The position numbers were made by a program, and so were the translations under genes. A stretch of 64,000 nucleotides of DNA from Sinorhizobium chiapasense (GTDB lineage: Bacteria; Pseudomonadota; Alphaproteobacteria; Rhizobiales; Rhizobiaceae), in the NCBI RefSeq assembly GCF_036488675.1, contig NZ_CP133150.1:62001-126000 (forward strand). The letters are read 5' to 3'. The notes beneath the pieces were generated by a model. It was given only the letters and a program-made list of their open reading frames with translations, did not search any database and was not told the DNA's origin. Shown one piece after another: positions 34,783 through 44,920 of the stretch; within the stretch, counting starts at the first letter, position 1, and the number at the start of each line of letters is the position of its first letter.

Positions 34783-35061
34783 TCAATGAACTGCCAGATC
34801 GCCCTTTCCGCAGACAGCCCTGAGCACGTGACGGATATCGTCGCCAAGCAGCATGCCCGCTTCGCAATCGAGAGTAAGGGCAATGATCTCGACGACTTCC
34901 AGCGTGGGGCCCGATTTGAGTTCCAGTATGTTGTTTACCTCGGCATCCGTCAGCCCGGATATGCGAATTAGGGCGCCGTAGGAGTATGTCCCGGTCTTGA
35001 AGATGGCCTGCAAATTGGCCGACAGATTTCGGGTGAGGTCGCTCACGGGACGCATGTTCAA
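34783..35061 (-). CDS. XRE-like helix-turn-helix regulator
   Basis: A 92-residue protein with a helix-turn-helix layout: L-S-A-N-L-Q-A-I-F-K, then Y-S-Y-G-A-L-I-R-I-S-G-L-T and N-I-L-E-L-K-S-G-P-T-L-E. It is divergent from the caspase gene and upstream of the CYTH/EndoU/S8/MBL series. It may therefore control both arms of the island. The roughly 330 bp from 35062 to 35389 should hold the divergent promoters; no other gene is supported there. Confidence 0.65.
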   Translation of the reverse strand: MNMRPVSDLTRNLSANLQAIFKTGTYSYGALIRISGLTDAEVNNILELKSGPTLEVVEIIALTLDCEAGMLLGDDIRHVLRAVCGKGDLAVH

Positions 35062-35389
35062 TGTATTCCATGACTGGCCAGCGCCGCTATCGGCCGCTGC
35101 TGCGTCTGATTGGAAGTTCTCAGATCATCCAGGATTCCCGCAACACTGTCTTTCAAGATCTGCTGGCGGATCATAGAAACGGATCAAAATTCGCCGGTGC
35201 GCTCGAGCGCCGCGACAAAAGGCCTCGCCGTGTGCAGGCGCAGGCCCTTGGTGGTGTTACGAGCGAGTGCAAGCAGCCTCTAAAAGACATGCTCGTCCAG
35301 TTCTCTCTTATGTGGTAGCTTACCTAAACTGGCGGCAACGCTTCGCTTCGCGAATGAAGTGCGGACCTGGAGTGTCTTGGGGGAGCTCC

Positions 35390-37189
35390 ATGAGGCGGCG
35401 TGAGGTTCTAATTCTCGGCGCGTCATTAGTCGGGACAGCGGCAGCCCGGCGGGCGCTTGGTCAGGATCCCGTTCCATCACCTCGGGCAGCTGTGGTGATC
35501 GGGGTGGATCGGCCGGGAGATTTGGTACCTCTGAATGGGGCGGCATCAGGCGCGCGCATGTTTGGCGACTGGCTCGCATCGGAGGGATTCGAGGTCAGGC
35601 GGTTCATCGACGACACTGGCCCCGTTGAAATGGAGCCGATCAAGGACACCGTCAAAGAGCTGGTGAAGCGGTCCAACCTCACTCAGCTGGTCATTTATTT
35701 CGCTGGCCATGGCTGCCTCATCACCGGGTCCGAGCGGTGGCTGCTATCTGGTGCTCCTGAAGACTCAGGAGCAGCCGTCAACTTTGCGGCATCCTTCGAT
35801 CGCGCGCAGCTATGGCCGGTATCCAACATCGTCTTCATTTCGGATGCTTGCCGCTCAAGACCGGAGTCTCTGAGGATGGACTTCTTGAGCGGCGAATCAA
35901 TCTTCCCCGCTCCAGAGGGAGCCGTGAGCGAGGTGGCCCCGAAGATTGACAAGTTCTTTGCCGCGCGACCTGGGCAGGCTGCGTTGGAAGTGCCCATGGG
36001 CGAGAACGTGACCCAGTACGAGGGAATTTACACCTCGGTATTCCTCGAAGCCTTCAAAAGGCCGGACGAAACAATGGTGCTGGACCTGGGAGACGGCGTC
36101 AAAGTCGTTCCGAACCGCAGGCTTGAGGATTTTCTCTTTAGGGAAGTGAGAAAACGGGCGGCACAACGCAACATCAATCTTCGGCAATGGCCCCAGACAG
36201 ACGTGTGCTCGTCCGACTCGACTTATATAGGTCGGCTGACAGCGGCCTCCCGGACCGAGGAGGCACGCGCGCGTGAGCCCAATCTCTCCGATGTTGTCAG
36301 TTTGGCTTTGGCTCAGGTCGACCCGAGCCTCAGTGCTCCCCGCCCTGAGTTCAGCAAAGCCAGTGTAGATGCCATCGCGGCTGAGTCGGGCTTCACCGAG
36401 GCTCGAAGTGTGATCCTTGCAGCACCTGATCAAGCCCCGTCTGGAGTGTTCCTGACATCCGGCTTCACCATCGTGGGAGCCGCTGTTGAAAGCATCGCTG
36501 CCTCTGCGGGGGCGCGAACTGAACGCGCGGTCAGCGGCGAGCAGACGATCGTTCACGTGGAATTCGAAGGCCCGGCCGCCACTGTCGCCATACGTTTTGA
36601 GAATGGCGCGGGTACGGCAGTCGCTGGCCTAAGGGACTTCGTTGGCCATATCGTCGTCGAGGGCGGCCTCGTCAGGAACGTCAGCTACGACGACGGAGGA
36701 AACCCACCCAGCGATCGAATTCGTGAGTTGCGCGCCACAGTCGCAGCGGCCGCTGAGCTTGGGATCTTTCGGATCCAAGGCTACGGCGAACAAAGGACAA
36801 GGCAGGCACTGGAGCTTGGGAATGCCCTTAGGATGGGAAAATTCGCCGACCCCACCCTCGGCCTTTACGCCGCCTACGCTTACAATGAAGCAGCCCTTGT
36901 CGATATGGTGAACTCGGTCGCTGGCCTGATGCGCGGCGATCTCAATGCGATCCTGTTCGATGTCGCGATGCTGAATGGAGAGCTCAGCGGACGCAACCTT
37001 CCGGACGACGTCTTTCCTCTGTGTCCCATGCTCTCGCAGGGCTGGAATCTGGTGAGAGTAAGAGACGTGCAACTGCCCGAGACATATATGGCCGCGCAGC
37101 CTCATCTGCTGCCGGCGCTGTGGACGACGTTTGGTGCGCCGGGCATGGACCTCATCATGCAGGCGCTCGAGGACGGGAGGCTCCGATGA
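35390..37189 (+). CDS. Caspase-family (C14) peptidase with Tat-type signal
   Basis: A 599-residue protein. The ATG at 35390 follows GGGGGAG. It begins M-R-R-R-E-V-L-I-L-G-A-S-L, a twin-arginine-like signal ending near A-L-G-Q. The caspase p20 domain covers residues about 30-250: catalytic His in I-Y-F-A-G-H-G-C near residue 105 and Cys in F-I-S-D-A-C-R-S near residue 150. The C-terminal 350 residues are not recognised. A secreted or periplasmic place is implied, unlike the cytosolic caspases of defence systems. Its stop overlaps the start of the hydrolase gene (ATGA). Confidence 0.8.
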   Translation: MRRREVLILGASLVGTAAARRALGQDPVPSPRAAVVIGVDRPGDLVPLNGAASGARMFGDWLASEGFEVRRFIDDTGPVEMEPIKDTVKELVKRSNLTQLVIYFAGHGCLITGSERWLLSGAPEDSGAAVNFAASFDRAQLWPVSNIVFISDACRSRPESLRMDFLSGESIFPAPEGAVSEVAPKIDKFFAARPGQAALEVPMGENVTQYEGIYTSVFLEAFKRPDETMVLDLGDGVKVVPNRRLEDFLFREVRKRAAQRNINLRQWPQTDVCSSDSTYIGRLTAASRTEEARAREPNLSDVVSLALAQVDPSLSAPRPEFSKASVDAIAAESGFTEARSVILAAPDQAPSGVFLTSGFTIVGAAVESIAASAGARTERAVSGEQTIVHVEFEGPAATVAIRFENGAGTAVAGLRDFVGHIVVEGGLVRNVSYDDGGNPPSDRIRELRATVAAAAELGIFRIQGYGEQRTRQALELGNALRMGKFADPTLGLYAAYAYNEAALVDMVNSVAGLMRGDLNAILFDVAMLNGELSGRNLPDDVFPLCPMLSQGWNLVRVRDVQLPETYMAAQPHLLPALWTTFGAPGMDLIMQALEDGRLR

Positions 37190-38151
37190 TATCTATGTCC
37201 ATGCTTGATCGACGTGAAATGCTCAAGGTTTGTTGGGCAGCCGCGCTGGCGACGGTCCTCCCGAGATCGGCCAGAGCAACCCCATTGAAACTTCTGTTCG
37301 TGCACGGCCGAGGCCAAGGTGGTTCCAACCCGATTGATCTCAAGACGACTTGGCTAAACACCTTGAACGAAGGCGCCGCTGCGATTGGGAGGGAGGTTCC
37401 TAGTAACCTTGAAATCGCATTTCCGTTCTATGGTGACGTGCTCGATGAATTTGTCCGTCAGTCGCAGCTTCCACTACCATCTGAGATCCATTCAAGGGGT
37501 GACGCCTCTCAGGAGGATTTTCTTGAGTTCCAGGCGGACATGGCCAAGGAGATCCGGTTGCGCGCAGGAATTACCGATGAGCAGATCAATGAAGAATTCG
37601 ATCCGACTACGAGGGAAAGGGGGCCGGAGAACTGGGAGTGGGTACAGGCGATCATCCGCGCCATCGACCGGAATGCTACAGGTTTGAGTCAACGTTCGCT
37701 CGAAACCTTCATGCGAGACGTGTATCTGTATACAACCAATTTCGTGGTCAAGGACACCATTGACGCGGTAGTGACCAAGGAACTCACGCGGCAGCCGACG
37801 ATTGTCGTCGGTCATTCTCTTGGCTCGGTCGTTGCCTACAACGTACTGAAGAGCGACGAAAATCTCAGCGTACCCCTTTACGTGTCGTTGGGGTGTCCGC
37901 TGGGAATTCGTGCGGTTGTCAAGCAAATGCGTCCGGTAACGTATCCCAAGGCCGTGACCGATTGGTTCAATGCTTTCGACCGGCGCGACGTTGTTGCCCT
38001 TTATCCCCTGGACACGGCTAACTTTCCGGTCACTCCGGCTATCGAGAACTACGACTCGGTGGACAATAAGACGGATAATCGTCACGGCATCGTCGGATAT
38101 CTCAACGACAAATCAGTCGCTGAGCGGATCCTCACAGCAGTCGGAGCATAG
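37186..38151 (+). CDS. Alpha/beta hydrolase with Tat-type signal
   Basis: A 321-residue protein coupled to the caspase gene by a 4-bp overlap. The N-terminus L-D-R-R-E-M-L-K-V-C-W-A-A-A-L-A is again a twin-arginine-like signal, ending near R-S-A-R-A. The hydrolase fold shows L-L-F-V-H-G-R-G-Q-G-G near residue 37 and the nucleophile elbow V-V-G-H-S-L-G-S near residue 207; a C-terminal His lies in D-N-R-H-G-I-V-G. Substrate unknown; a lipase or esterase is likely. Paired export signals suggest the two enzymes act together outside the cytoplasm. Confidence 0.75.
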   Translation: MISMSMLDRREMLKVCWAAALATVLPRSARATPLKLLFVHGRGQGGSNPIDLKTTWLNTLNEGAAAIGREVPSNLEIAFPFYGDVLDEFVRQSQLPLPSEIHSRGDASQEDFLEFQADMAKEIRLRAGITDEQINEEFDPTTRERGPENWEWVQAIIRAIDRNATGLSQRSLETFMRDVYLYTTNFVVKDTIDAVVTKELTRQPTIVVGHSLGSVVAYNVLKSDENLSVPLYVSLGCPLGIRAVVKQMRPVTYPKAVTDWFNAFDRRDVVALYPLDTANFPVTPAIENYDSVDNKTDNRHGIVGYLNDKSVAERILTAVGA

Positions 38152-38352
38152 AAGCGATAACTGGGGAAGCCTTGATCGCTAGGTCCCGGACCTGAGACGA
38201 TTACGATTTGAATGGCGCCGGCTCAGAACTCGACCTGCGGACCTTTGCGAATCCGCGGTCGGTGGCGATGAAACTTTCGAGCAGCGGAACGATCAGTTTG
38301 ATGGTTTCGTTGACGGGTCGGCCGTCTCACGACCGAGTTGCTCCGCATATTC

Positions 38353-39490
38353 GTAAGCGCGATTTTCCCCGCACGTTGACGCCGCCTTTCGGCGTTTGAT
38401 TTCGGGAAGCGTCGCGCTGGATCAGGCGACAGTGGCAGTTTTGGGGAAGTTGAAGGGCAGCAGGTCGGTGATATCGGCGTCGCCGGCGCGCTGAGGCAAT
38501 TCGGTGAGGACGTGGCGCAACCAGGCTAACGGCTCGACGCGTGAGGCGCGGCAGGTCAGCATCAGACTGTAGACGACGGCACGGGCCTTGGCTCCATCGA
38601 CGGTGTCGCTGAACAGCCAGCTCTTTCTGCCAGTGGCAAAGATTCTGATATCGCGTTCGAGAAGGTTGTTGTCGATCGGCATCCTGCCGTCTTCGGCGTA
38701 GCGCGTCAGATATTCCCATTGGTTCAGAGTGTAGGATACGGCGTCGCCAAGCTTGCTGTCCGGCAAGACCTTCGGGGCGATTTCGTCGAGCCATTCCTTC
38801 AGGGCGTTCAGGACGGAATGCTGTGTTGCTGGCGGAAGCGGTGAATGCATTGATCTGGCGTTTCGCCTCTGTCCGGTTTTTCGTCCCGCGCCTGCCTTTC
38901 AACCCGGTAGAGCTGTTCGAAGAACCGGAGCGCCTGCTCCGGCGGACCGCCGCCTTTCTTCCTCGCCTTGAGGGCATCGACAAAGCGCCGTCTGGAGTGG
39001 GCCATGCAGCCAATATGGGTTGCCCCTTCCAGCGTGCGCCAGGCGGAATAGCCATCACTCATCACTATGCCGCGGTAATCACCGAGGAAGGTCTGCGGGT
39101 GTATCTGGCCGCAGCCTGGCTGATAATCGAGCAGCGCGATCGGCTCATCACTGTCCTCGCCGCTCTCCGGTAGGCCCACATATATGACGTGCTGGTGGCC
39201 TCTCGATCCTTTTCCTTCAACACCTGAACCGTCGTCTCGTCGCCATGGATGAGAGGCTGCGATCTGAGCCGCAGCTTCAGGGCGTCATAGATGCGGAAGA
39301 GATGCTTTTCGCTCGAGCCGATCACCCAGTGGCCCAGAGCGCCACGGCTGACGGGAACGCCGGCGCGCTCGAATGCCTGCGCTAAGCGGTAGAGTGGCGT
39401 GCCGTCGACATACTTATGAACGAGCGCGAAGGCCAGCGTCGAGGCCGTGGCGATGCTGCCCGGCAAAGGTTGCGCAGGCATATTCCCCCG
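38353..39490 (-). mobile_element. IS66-family remnant (TnpC in fragments)
   Basis: The left end GTAAGCGCG at 38353 matches IS66-type termini. Inside, three minus-strand frames together make the C-terminal two thirds of the IS66 transposase TnpC: P-L-Y-R-L-A-Q-A-F-E-R (39065-39481), Y-R-G-I-V-M-S-D-G-Y-S-A-W (38808-39179), and M-P-I-D-N-N-L-L-E-R-D-I-R (38422-38850). Two frameshifts, a missing N-terminus and no tnpA/tnpB show it is dead. The gap 38152-38352 has no gene. Confidence 0.8.
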
Positions 39491-39910
39491 CCCGATTTGT
39501 AGGAGAATCGCCCACCCGCATCAAGCGCAATTACATCCGATGTGAAGCTAACAGCATCAGCTCGATGTAACTGTGGGTTGCTTTATACTGTTCGGCAAGT
39601 CAATCGTCGCCTCGGGGCCGCATGCCCATTCCAGCGCCATCGTCTCAAGATCGATCGCGCGAGAGCCTATCGAAGCACGGTTGCGCAACGACTCACCATG
39701 CGGGATCACTGTTTCTCCAGAGCGCTTGGTGAGTTCAGTCAACAAGTCGATCATATGAAATCCAGCCGATGACCGCTGCGAGGAGTGCAGACACCGCCTC
39801 TCCGCAGGCCCTCCCGGCGACTTCAGTTGCCCCTCACGCCTGGGAGCAGGTGAAAGTCTGATGCCCGCAGCACCGGTGCGGTCTGCTCCACGCTCTGCTA
39901 TCGTACACTC
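39491..39910. other. 420-bp intergenic stretch, no firm gene
   Basis: A minus-strand frame of 65 codons from an ATG at 39757 reads acceptably but has no ribosome site or known family. The region should hold the promoter of the NERD-STAND gene. Confidence 0.35.
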
Positions 39911-42900
39911 ATGACTAGAGATTCCACAAAAACAACAATTTGGATTGGCGCGCCGATCGATCACGAGTCGGAACGAAAATTCTTGTCATCTATAGTTTCA
40001 TGGCTCGACCAGCAAAAGACCGCGTCGATCGTTTTTGCCAATATCGAACTGGGAGGTCGTCAAATCGACTGCATAATCGCCACGGCCGATTCAGTTTCAG
40101 TCGTGGAAGTGAAGACTAGCCGGCTTCCGATTCGCGGTGATGTCAACGGAACTTGGATGCGGTTGTCCGCGTCTGGCGAGTGGAAAGATTATACGAACGC
40201 CTATCAGCAAGCGGTTGGCGCGAAGAACCTAGTGCGCGATGCGATGCAGGCGGCAAAGCCGGTGGGTAACTTCTATCCGGACGGGTACGTCGTATTCACC
40301 GCCCCGATCCCGAAAGGATCCGTCGTCACGCCCGGCAATTTCAAGGCGCTCGTCACGACAATCGATCTGTTTCCCCGTCAGCTAAAAACGGTGGGGGCAT
40401 CACCATGGTCAATCGCGGACTGGGAGGCGTTTGCGCGGAGGCTCAAGTTGAGCTCGGTGACCTTGGACCAAGCTATGGCGGGCACCGAATCGCGCGAGGA
40501 GCTTGACCTGCTTGGGCGCTACGCCGCCGCTGTCGCGGCCGAGTATGGACGGGATGGAAAATCCTGGCTCCCCGAGACCGACGATCAACGCACTGAACTC
40601 ATGAATGCGGCTGCGGCCGATGCGGGGTGCTTCATCAGCGGCCCGTCGGGCTGCGGCAAGTCCCTGATGGCGAAATGGCTCGCGGCGAGCTTCGCTGAGG
40701 CAGGGCACCCGACATTTTTTATCGCCGCCAAGAACTTCACCGGCTCGTGGGCCGAGTGCCTGCGCAGGGAGGTTGGGCTTCTCACCGATAGCGCTCCAGC
40801 GAAGCTTTATCGCGCAGTCGCGCACTCCGATCGGCCAGTCTTCCTGATCGTCGATGGTGTCAACGAGTTCGGTGCGACGGCCCCGGAGGCGCTCCGTGGT
40901 GTCCGGGCACTGGCGAGACGAATGGGGGCACTGCTCGTCATCACCGGTCAAGATGCAAAGCCGGAAGAGTTCGCTGGACTCAGAGGCGTGGCGGTTGCCC
41001 GCCCGAGCTTGGAATTGAAGCAACGAATTGCACGGGTGGTGGGAGGGCAACTCACACCGGTCGCTCTGCAGGTGCTCCGGGCCGTGGGATCGGGCATCGA
41101 GGCCGGTCTCATCGGGGAAATTGGCGGCGGTCTAAAGGTCAACGTCACCCGCTTGCTTCTGATCGATCAATACATCCGCAAGCGTTTGGCTGGGCACGCG
41201 CGGGCTGGATCGTTTGGTTTGAGGCGGCTTGCGAGCTCGCTGCATACGCAGATCGCATTCTCGATGGCTGAAGCGAATTTCGACGATTTCATGCGTGCTG
41301 AAGGCCTCGGCTTTGCGGAGTGCGATGCGCTGTTTGCGGTGGGCCTACTGGTACGACGGGCCGGGCGAGTCTCGTTTTCCCATGAGATGATTTTAAATGC
41401 ATGCGCGGCGTTCGATCTGGCGCGAGCGGCGGCGAGTGATCCCAAAAGCTTTGGGCAGCTGTTGTCGGCGCCGATCCTTGAGCCGATCGCCGGCGACATC
41501 GTTGCGGCGATCGAAGATGCTGCGGTCTCTCAAGGCGTCCTCTCCGAGGTGATGAGTTCGTCATTGTTGGGAGATGCGGCGAGAGGACACTTTGGCCCAG
41601 TCGCGGCCTCGACCGCATGGGACTTGCTGAACGAGGCGACGGAAGACTGTGTCGACGAAATTCGCAATGCTCGGCTCGAGCTTTCGAAGAAAGGCGATTC
41701 CGTCCTAATCAGCTGGGACGAGGCGACTCGGCGTGAGTGGACGCATCCTGAAATGGCAAGGTTCCGAGCTCTCGGCCGTCTTGCCGTTCACGGACCGGGC
41801 CTTGAAATCTTCCTGAGGTTATGTGCCGAAATAGATGCCCGGTTAGCAACGGAGCGGCGCCGGTGGGCCGATTTCGCCCGGGACCAGCGATATCCAATCC
41901 GAAGCCAAAGCTTCGCCCTGACCTATTATGGGTTCGGTGAATCCGTCGGATTTACCGAAATTGCGCGGTCAACGCGGCGCGGCTTTGAACCTTCATCTAA
42001 AGAGAAGCAAGCCTTCCCGATCAAGCTGGAGGAACTAACTTCTGGCCAACTCCATTTTTTCCTGGAAGCGCGGCGGGTGTTCTTCGATGGCAATGATAGT
42101 GAATTCGCCGAGCACCTGATTTATCTGTTTCGCGAGCGGTTTCGGTGGGAGCCGTACCATGTCCAGCTCGTCATGCTGAATTCAATCGGCTATGCACGTT
42201 GGGCACCGCAGGGGGTGCTTGAACGCCTAATTGAGGCTATCAACTCTCTCGAAGTGAACCCAGCAAACTGGGCCATCAATTCGAGTGTCATCGACGCGCT
42301 GAAGATCCTGGGCGCACTCGACGTTGAGGCCGAGGATTCACGGGCGCAGGTCAAAGCCGAGCTGGCGTCTGTGCTTGTTGATGATGAAGATGCCGTCGAT
42401 AACGATCTTGCTCTGTCGCTGTGTTTGAGGATGTTCGATCATCCGTTCGACTCCATCTATGGCGAGGAGATCTACAAACTGGACGAAGAGTTGCGGCGAC
42501 GCCTTTATCGCCGCGCACTGCGAGCATCGAACATTAAGAGTTCAACGAACTTGGATTGGCTTGCCAGGGAGGTAGCATCCTTCGGCGATTGTACGGATGC
42601 AGCCTTACTGCGGCCACTCACGGCATTGCCAAGCCGGACAAATCCATTTCCGCAGGAAGAATGGGGAAGCTTTGCGACCGCGACCCGGTTTGTTGGTCGA
42701 CATCATGCCGAGCTAGAGCCGCTTGAACCTACGACTTCGGAAGAAGATTGCCTCATCGCAATTCGCTTTCTGATCTATGCGGTCGAGGCGAAGCGACCAG
42801 CGGACGCCGAGGAAGCGCGGCTCGCTTGGGTGCGGCTCCACAAGATGCCCGCTCAGTTGGTCGTCGGTTGCCTGAGCGAGATTCAGAAAGCGCTATGCTA

Positions 42901-43195
42901 TCGGTTTATTCCGAGCGACAGGGTCGATGCATATCCACCACTAGACTTGGTGGCAGCCTATCCGTCGGATTGCCTCTCGGTATCAAGATGCTTCATAGAC
43001 GACGGGGTCGATGCCCAGTTCTACCATCAGGTTCCGCACAGGGAAGATGGGATGTCCTTCGCCTTCAATACAGTCGGGGTCTATGGAGACCGAAGCGATA
43101 TCGAGAGACTTCGACGCAAAAGCCGAGCTCACCGCTTTGCGCGTCACGCGATCATGGCACTCAAGCGTCTTGAGAGTGGCTATTCGGAGCAATGA
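39911..43195 (+). CDS. NERD nuclease-STAND NTPase, candidate single-gene defence protein
   Basis: A 1,094-residue protein. Residues about 15-130 form a NERD-type nuclease domain: E-S-E-R-K-F-L at the start, R-Q-I-D-C-I-I-A and V-S-V-V-E-V-K-T, giving the Asp and E-x-K metal site. An NTPase domain follows (residues about 215-400) with Walker A S-G-P-S-G-C-G-K-S and Walker B V-F-L-I-V-D-G-V-N-E. The last 600 residues are helical and look like a sensing repeat region. This nuclease-switch-sensor order is that of NLR-like anti-phage proteins. It stands alone between an IS66 remnant and an IS1595 copy. No close family name can be given without a search. Confidence 0.75.
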   Translation: MTRDSTKTTIWIGAPIDHESERKFLSSIVSWLDQQKTASIVFANIELGGRQIDCIIATADSVSVVEVKTSRLPIRGDVNGTWMRLSASGEWKDYTNAYQQAVGAKNLVRDAMQAAKPVGNFYPDGYVVFTAPIPKGSVVTPGNFKALVTTIDLFPRQLKTVGASPWSIADWEAFARRLKLSSVTLDQAMAGTESREELDLLGRYAAAVAAEYGRDGKSWLPETDDQRTELMNAAAADAGCFISGPSGCGKSLMAKWLAASFAEAGHPTFFIAAKNFTGSWAECLRREVGLLTDSAPAKLYRAVAHSDRPVFLIVDGVNEFGATAPEALRGVRALARRMGALLVITGQDAKPEEFAGLRGVAVARPSLELKQRIARVVGGQLTPVALQVLRAVGSGIEAGLIGEIGGGLKVNVTRLLLIDQYIRKRLAGHARAGSFGLRRLASSLHTQIAFSMAEANFDDFMRAEGLGFAECDALFAVGLLVRRAGRVSFSHEMILNACAAFDLARAAASDPKSFGQLLSAPILEPIAGDIVAAIEDAAVSQGVLSEVMSSSLLGDAARGHFGPVAASTAWDLLNEATEDCVDEIRNARLELSKKGDSVLISWDEATRREWTHPEMARFRALGRLAVHGPGLEIFLRLCAEIDARLATERRRWADFARDQRYPIRSQSFALTYYGFGESVGFTEIARSTRRGFEPSSKEKQAFPIKLEELTSGQLHFFLEARRVFFDGNDSEFAEHLIYLFRERFRWEPYHVQLVMLNSIGYARWAPQGVLERLIEAINSLEVNPANWAINSSVIDALKILGALDVEAEDSRAQVKAELASVLVDDEDAVDNDLALSLCLRMFDHPFDSIYGEEIYKLDEELRRRLYRRALRASNIKSSTNLDWLAREVASFGDCTDAALLRPLTALPSRTNPFPQEEWGSFATATRFVGRHHAELEPLEPTTSEEDCLIAIRFLIYAVEAKRPADAEEARLAWVRLHKMPAQLVVGCLSEIQKALCYRFIPSDRVDAYPPLDLVAAYPSDCLSVSRCFIDDGVDAQFYHQVPHREDGMSFAFNTVGVYGDRSDIERLRRKSRAHRFARHAIMALKRLESGYSEQ

Positions 43196-43484
43196 AAGAG
43201 CATATTGTCACTGGATGTCTAGCCCAACTTTGGCTCACTGCCGGTAGTGTCTGCTTCTAGGAATCGGTCAACGCAGCGTAAATGACCGACTTGGGGGCGC
43301 AAAGCGGCCACCCACGAATCCGCCTCTGAGAGTCTGCTTCGGTGCAGGGTTTCGGATGCCGGCCATCCACGTGGTGGCTGGCGCCGAGGCCGGCGTCCGA
43401 AGGGAGCCGTTCTTCACGAGCCCTGTGCACGGCTTGTTGCGAGGATGTTCACGTTCTGGGCTCAGAAGATCGCATAATGTATCG

Positions 43485-44675
43485 GGCCTTTATCAACGAA
43501 AGACAGCAATAACCTTGCTATCCAACGGCTGCCATGCGATTCTTCGGGCATGATCCGAGGGAGATGAGGATGTCGGAAACGATGCTTGCAGCGCTTACCA
43601 ACATTCGGACCGCGGAAGATATGATCGTGGCCTTTCGCGATGAGGAGCAGTGTCGGAGGTTGCTGGAAAGCATGGTGTGGCCGGCTGGGAGAGTTTGCCC
43701 TGCCTGTGGTTACAAACGCTCGATTGCGATAGCCGGGCGCGATACTGGCAAGCGGCGTGCGCGTCCGGGTCTCTATCAATGTTCCAGCGGCGATTGCCGG
43801 TTCCAGTTCACGGTGACGACCCACACGCCCCTGCATTCCACAAAGCTACCTTTGAGTGTCTGGCTGAAGGGCATGTGGCTTATGCTGCAGTCGGATAAAG
43901 GTTTGTCCTCGGTGCGCCTGGCCGAGGCTCTGGGGGTGAGCCAACCCACGGCCTGGCGGATGGGACACGCGCTGCGTCTCATGGCGGCGCGCGAGCACAT
44001 GCTCGATGGCACGGTGGAGATCGACCATTTTCATCTCGGTGGGCGGCCAAGAATAAATCCGGACGATCCACCGCCTGGACGGGGCCGAAAAGGTCAGCCA
44101 AATACGCAGAAGACACCGGTCATGGCGATGGTGCAGCGACCAGATGACGTCACACCCGGTACTCCGGCCGGTGACGCGCGTGCTGCGGTGGTGACTGGTC
44201 TTTCGCTACGTGCAGCGGCGCGCGCCGCCGAAACGCAGATCGAACCCCATGCCTGTTTGATGAGCGATGAGGCGACGGCGTTCATAGCCCTTGGCGAGAA
44301 CCATGCCAGGCATGACACCGTGAAGCATTCCAGCCGCGAATACGTTCGGGACGCCGTTCATGTCAATTCGGTCGAAGGTTTCAATTCCCGCGTCCGCCGC
44401 ACAATTGCTGGCGTCTTTCATCATATCAGCCCGCAGCACGCCGACCTGTATTTGCACGAGATCGGCTTCCGCTGGTCACAGCGCATTGTTACGGGCCAGG
44501 CAGTGCGGAAAAGCCGAAATGGCAGGGAACGCATGAAAACCCTGTGGTCGCGGGTGCCGCCGGCGCTGCAATTGCTGCAAGTCTTTCGCGCCGCTACCGG
44601 CCGTCAAATGCGCAGAAGTCCGGATGGTGGGGTCATCGTCAAATCAGCCGTCGCTGTCTTTGGTTGATAAAGGCC
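43485..44675 (+). mobile_element. Complete IS1595-family element (ISXO2-like) with 8-bp target duplication
   Basis: The terminal inverted repeats are 23 bp with one mismatch: the left at 43485-43507 starts GGCCTTTATCAAC, the right at 44653-44675 is its complement. Both are flanked by ATGTATCG (43477-43484 and 44676-44683), the 8-bp duplication usual for IS1595. The single transposase gene is intact. The flanks 43196-43476 and 44684-44920 show no gene. Confidence 0.92.
43570..44667 (+). CDS. IS1595-family transposase
   Basis: A 365-residue transposase; the ATG at 43570 has GAGG nine bases upstream, with in-frame ATGs at 43564 and 43534 as alternatives. The N-terminal zinc-binding part reads C-P-A-C-G-Y-K-R and C-S-S-G-D-C. 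A helix-turn-helix follows (S-S-V-R-L-A-E-A-L-G-V-S-Q-P-T-A-W-R). The catalytic ISXO2-like domain has V-E-I-D-H-F-H-L-G-G, S-D-E-A-T-A-F and H-V-N-S-V-E-G-F-N, which carry the acidic residues. The gene ends inside the right repeat. Confidence 0.9.
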   Translation: MSETMLAALTNIRTAEDMIVAFRDEEQCRRLLESMVWPAGRVCPACGYKRSIAIAGRDTGKRRARPGLYQCSSGDCRFQFTVTTHTPLHSTKLPLSVWLKGMWLMLQSDKGLSSVRLAEALGVSQPTAWRMGHALRLMAAREHMLDGTVEIDHFHLGGRPRINPDDPPPGRGRKGQPNTQKTPVMAMVQRPDDVTPGTPAGDARAAVVTGLSLRAAARAAETQIEPHACLMSDEATAFIALGENHARHDTVKHSSREYVRDAVHVNSVEGFNSRVRRTIAGVFHHISPQHADLYLHEIGFRWSQRIVTGQAVRKSRNGRERMKTLWSRVPPALQLLQVFRAATGRQMRRSPDGGVIVKSAVAVFG

Positions 44676-44920
44676 ATGTATCGTCGGGAACTTCTATGTG
44701 GCCTTCTTTATTGTCCTCATTGCCGAAGAGGCTGGCGCATCATCGGCTCTATGCGTTTGCCGCGCGATCACTGACAGCGCCGTCAGGATAATGCGACGAT
44801 CGCGTCCAAACCGCTGCGATGCCGCGAATCGCCGGCGCGTTGGCTCATGGCATTCCTACGAGTTCAGCGGTAAAAGGTCCTTCACCCGACGCAGGGATCG
44901 CGCGGCGAGGCTCAAGCGCT

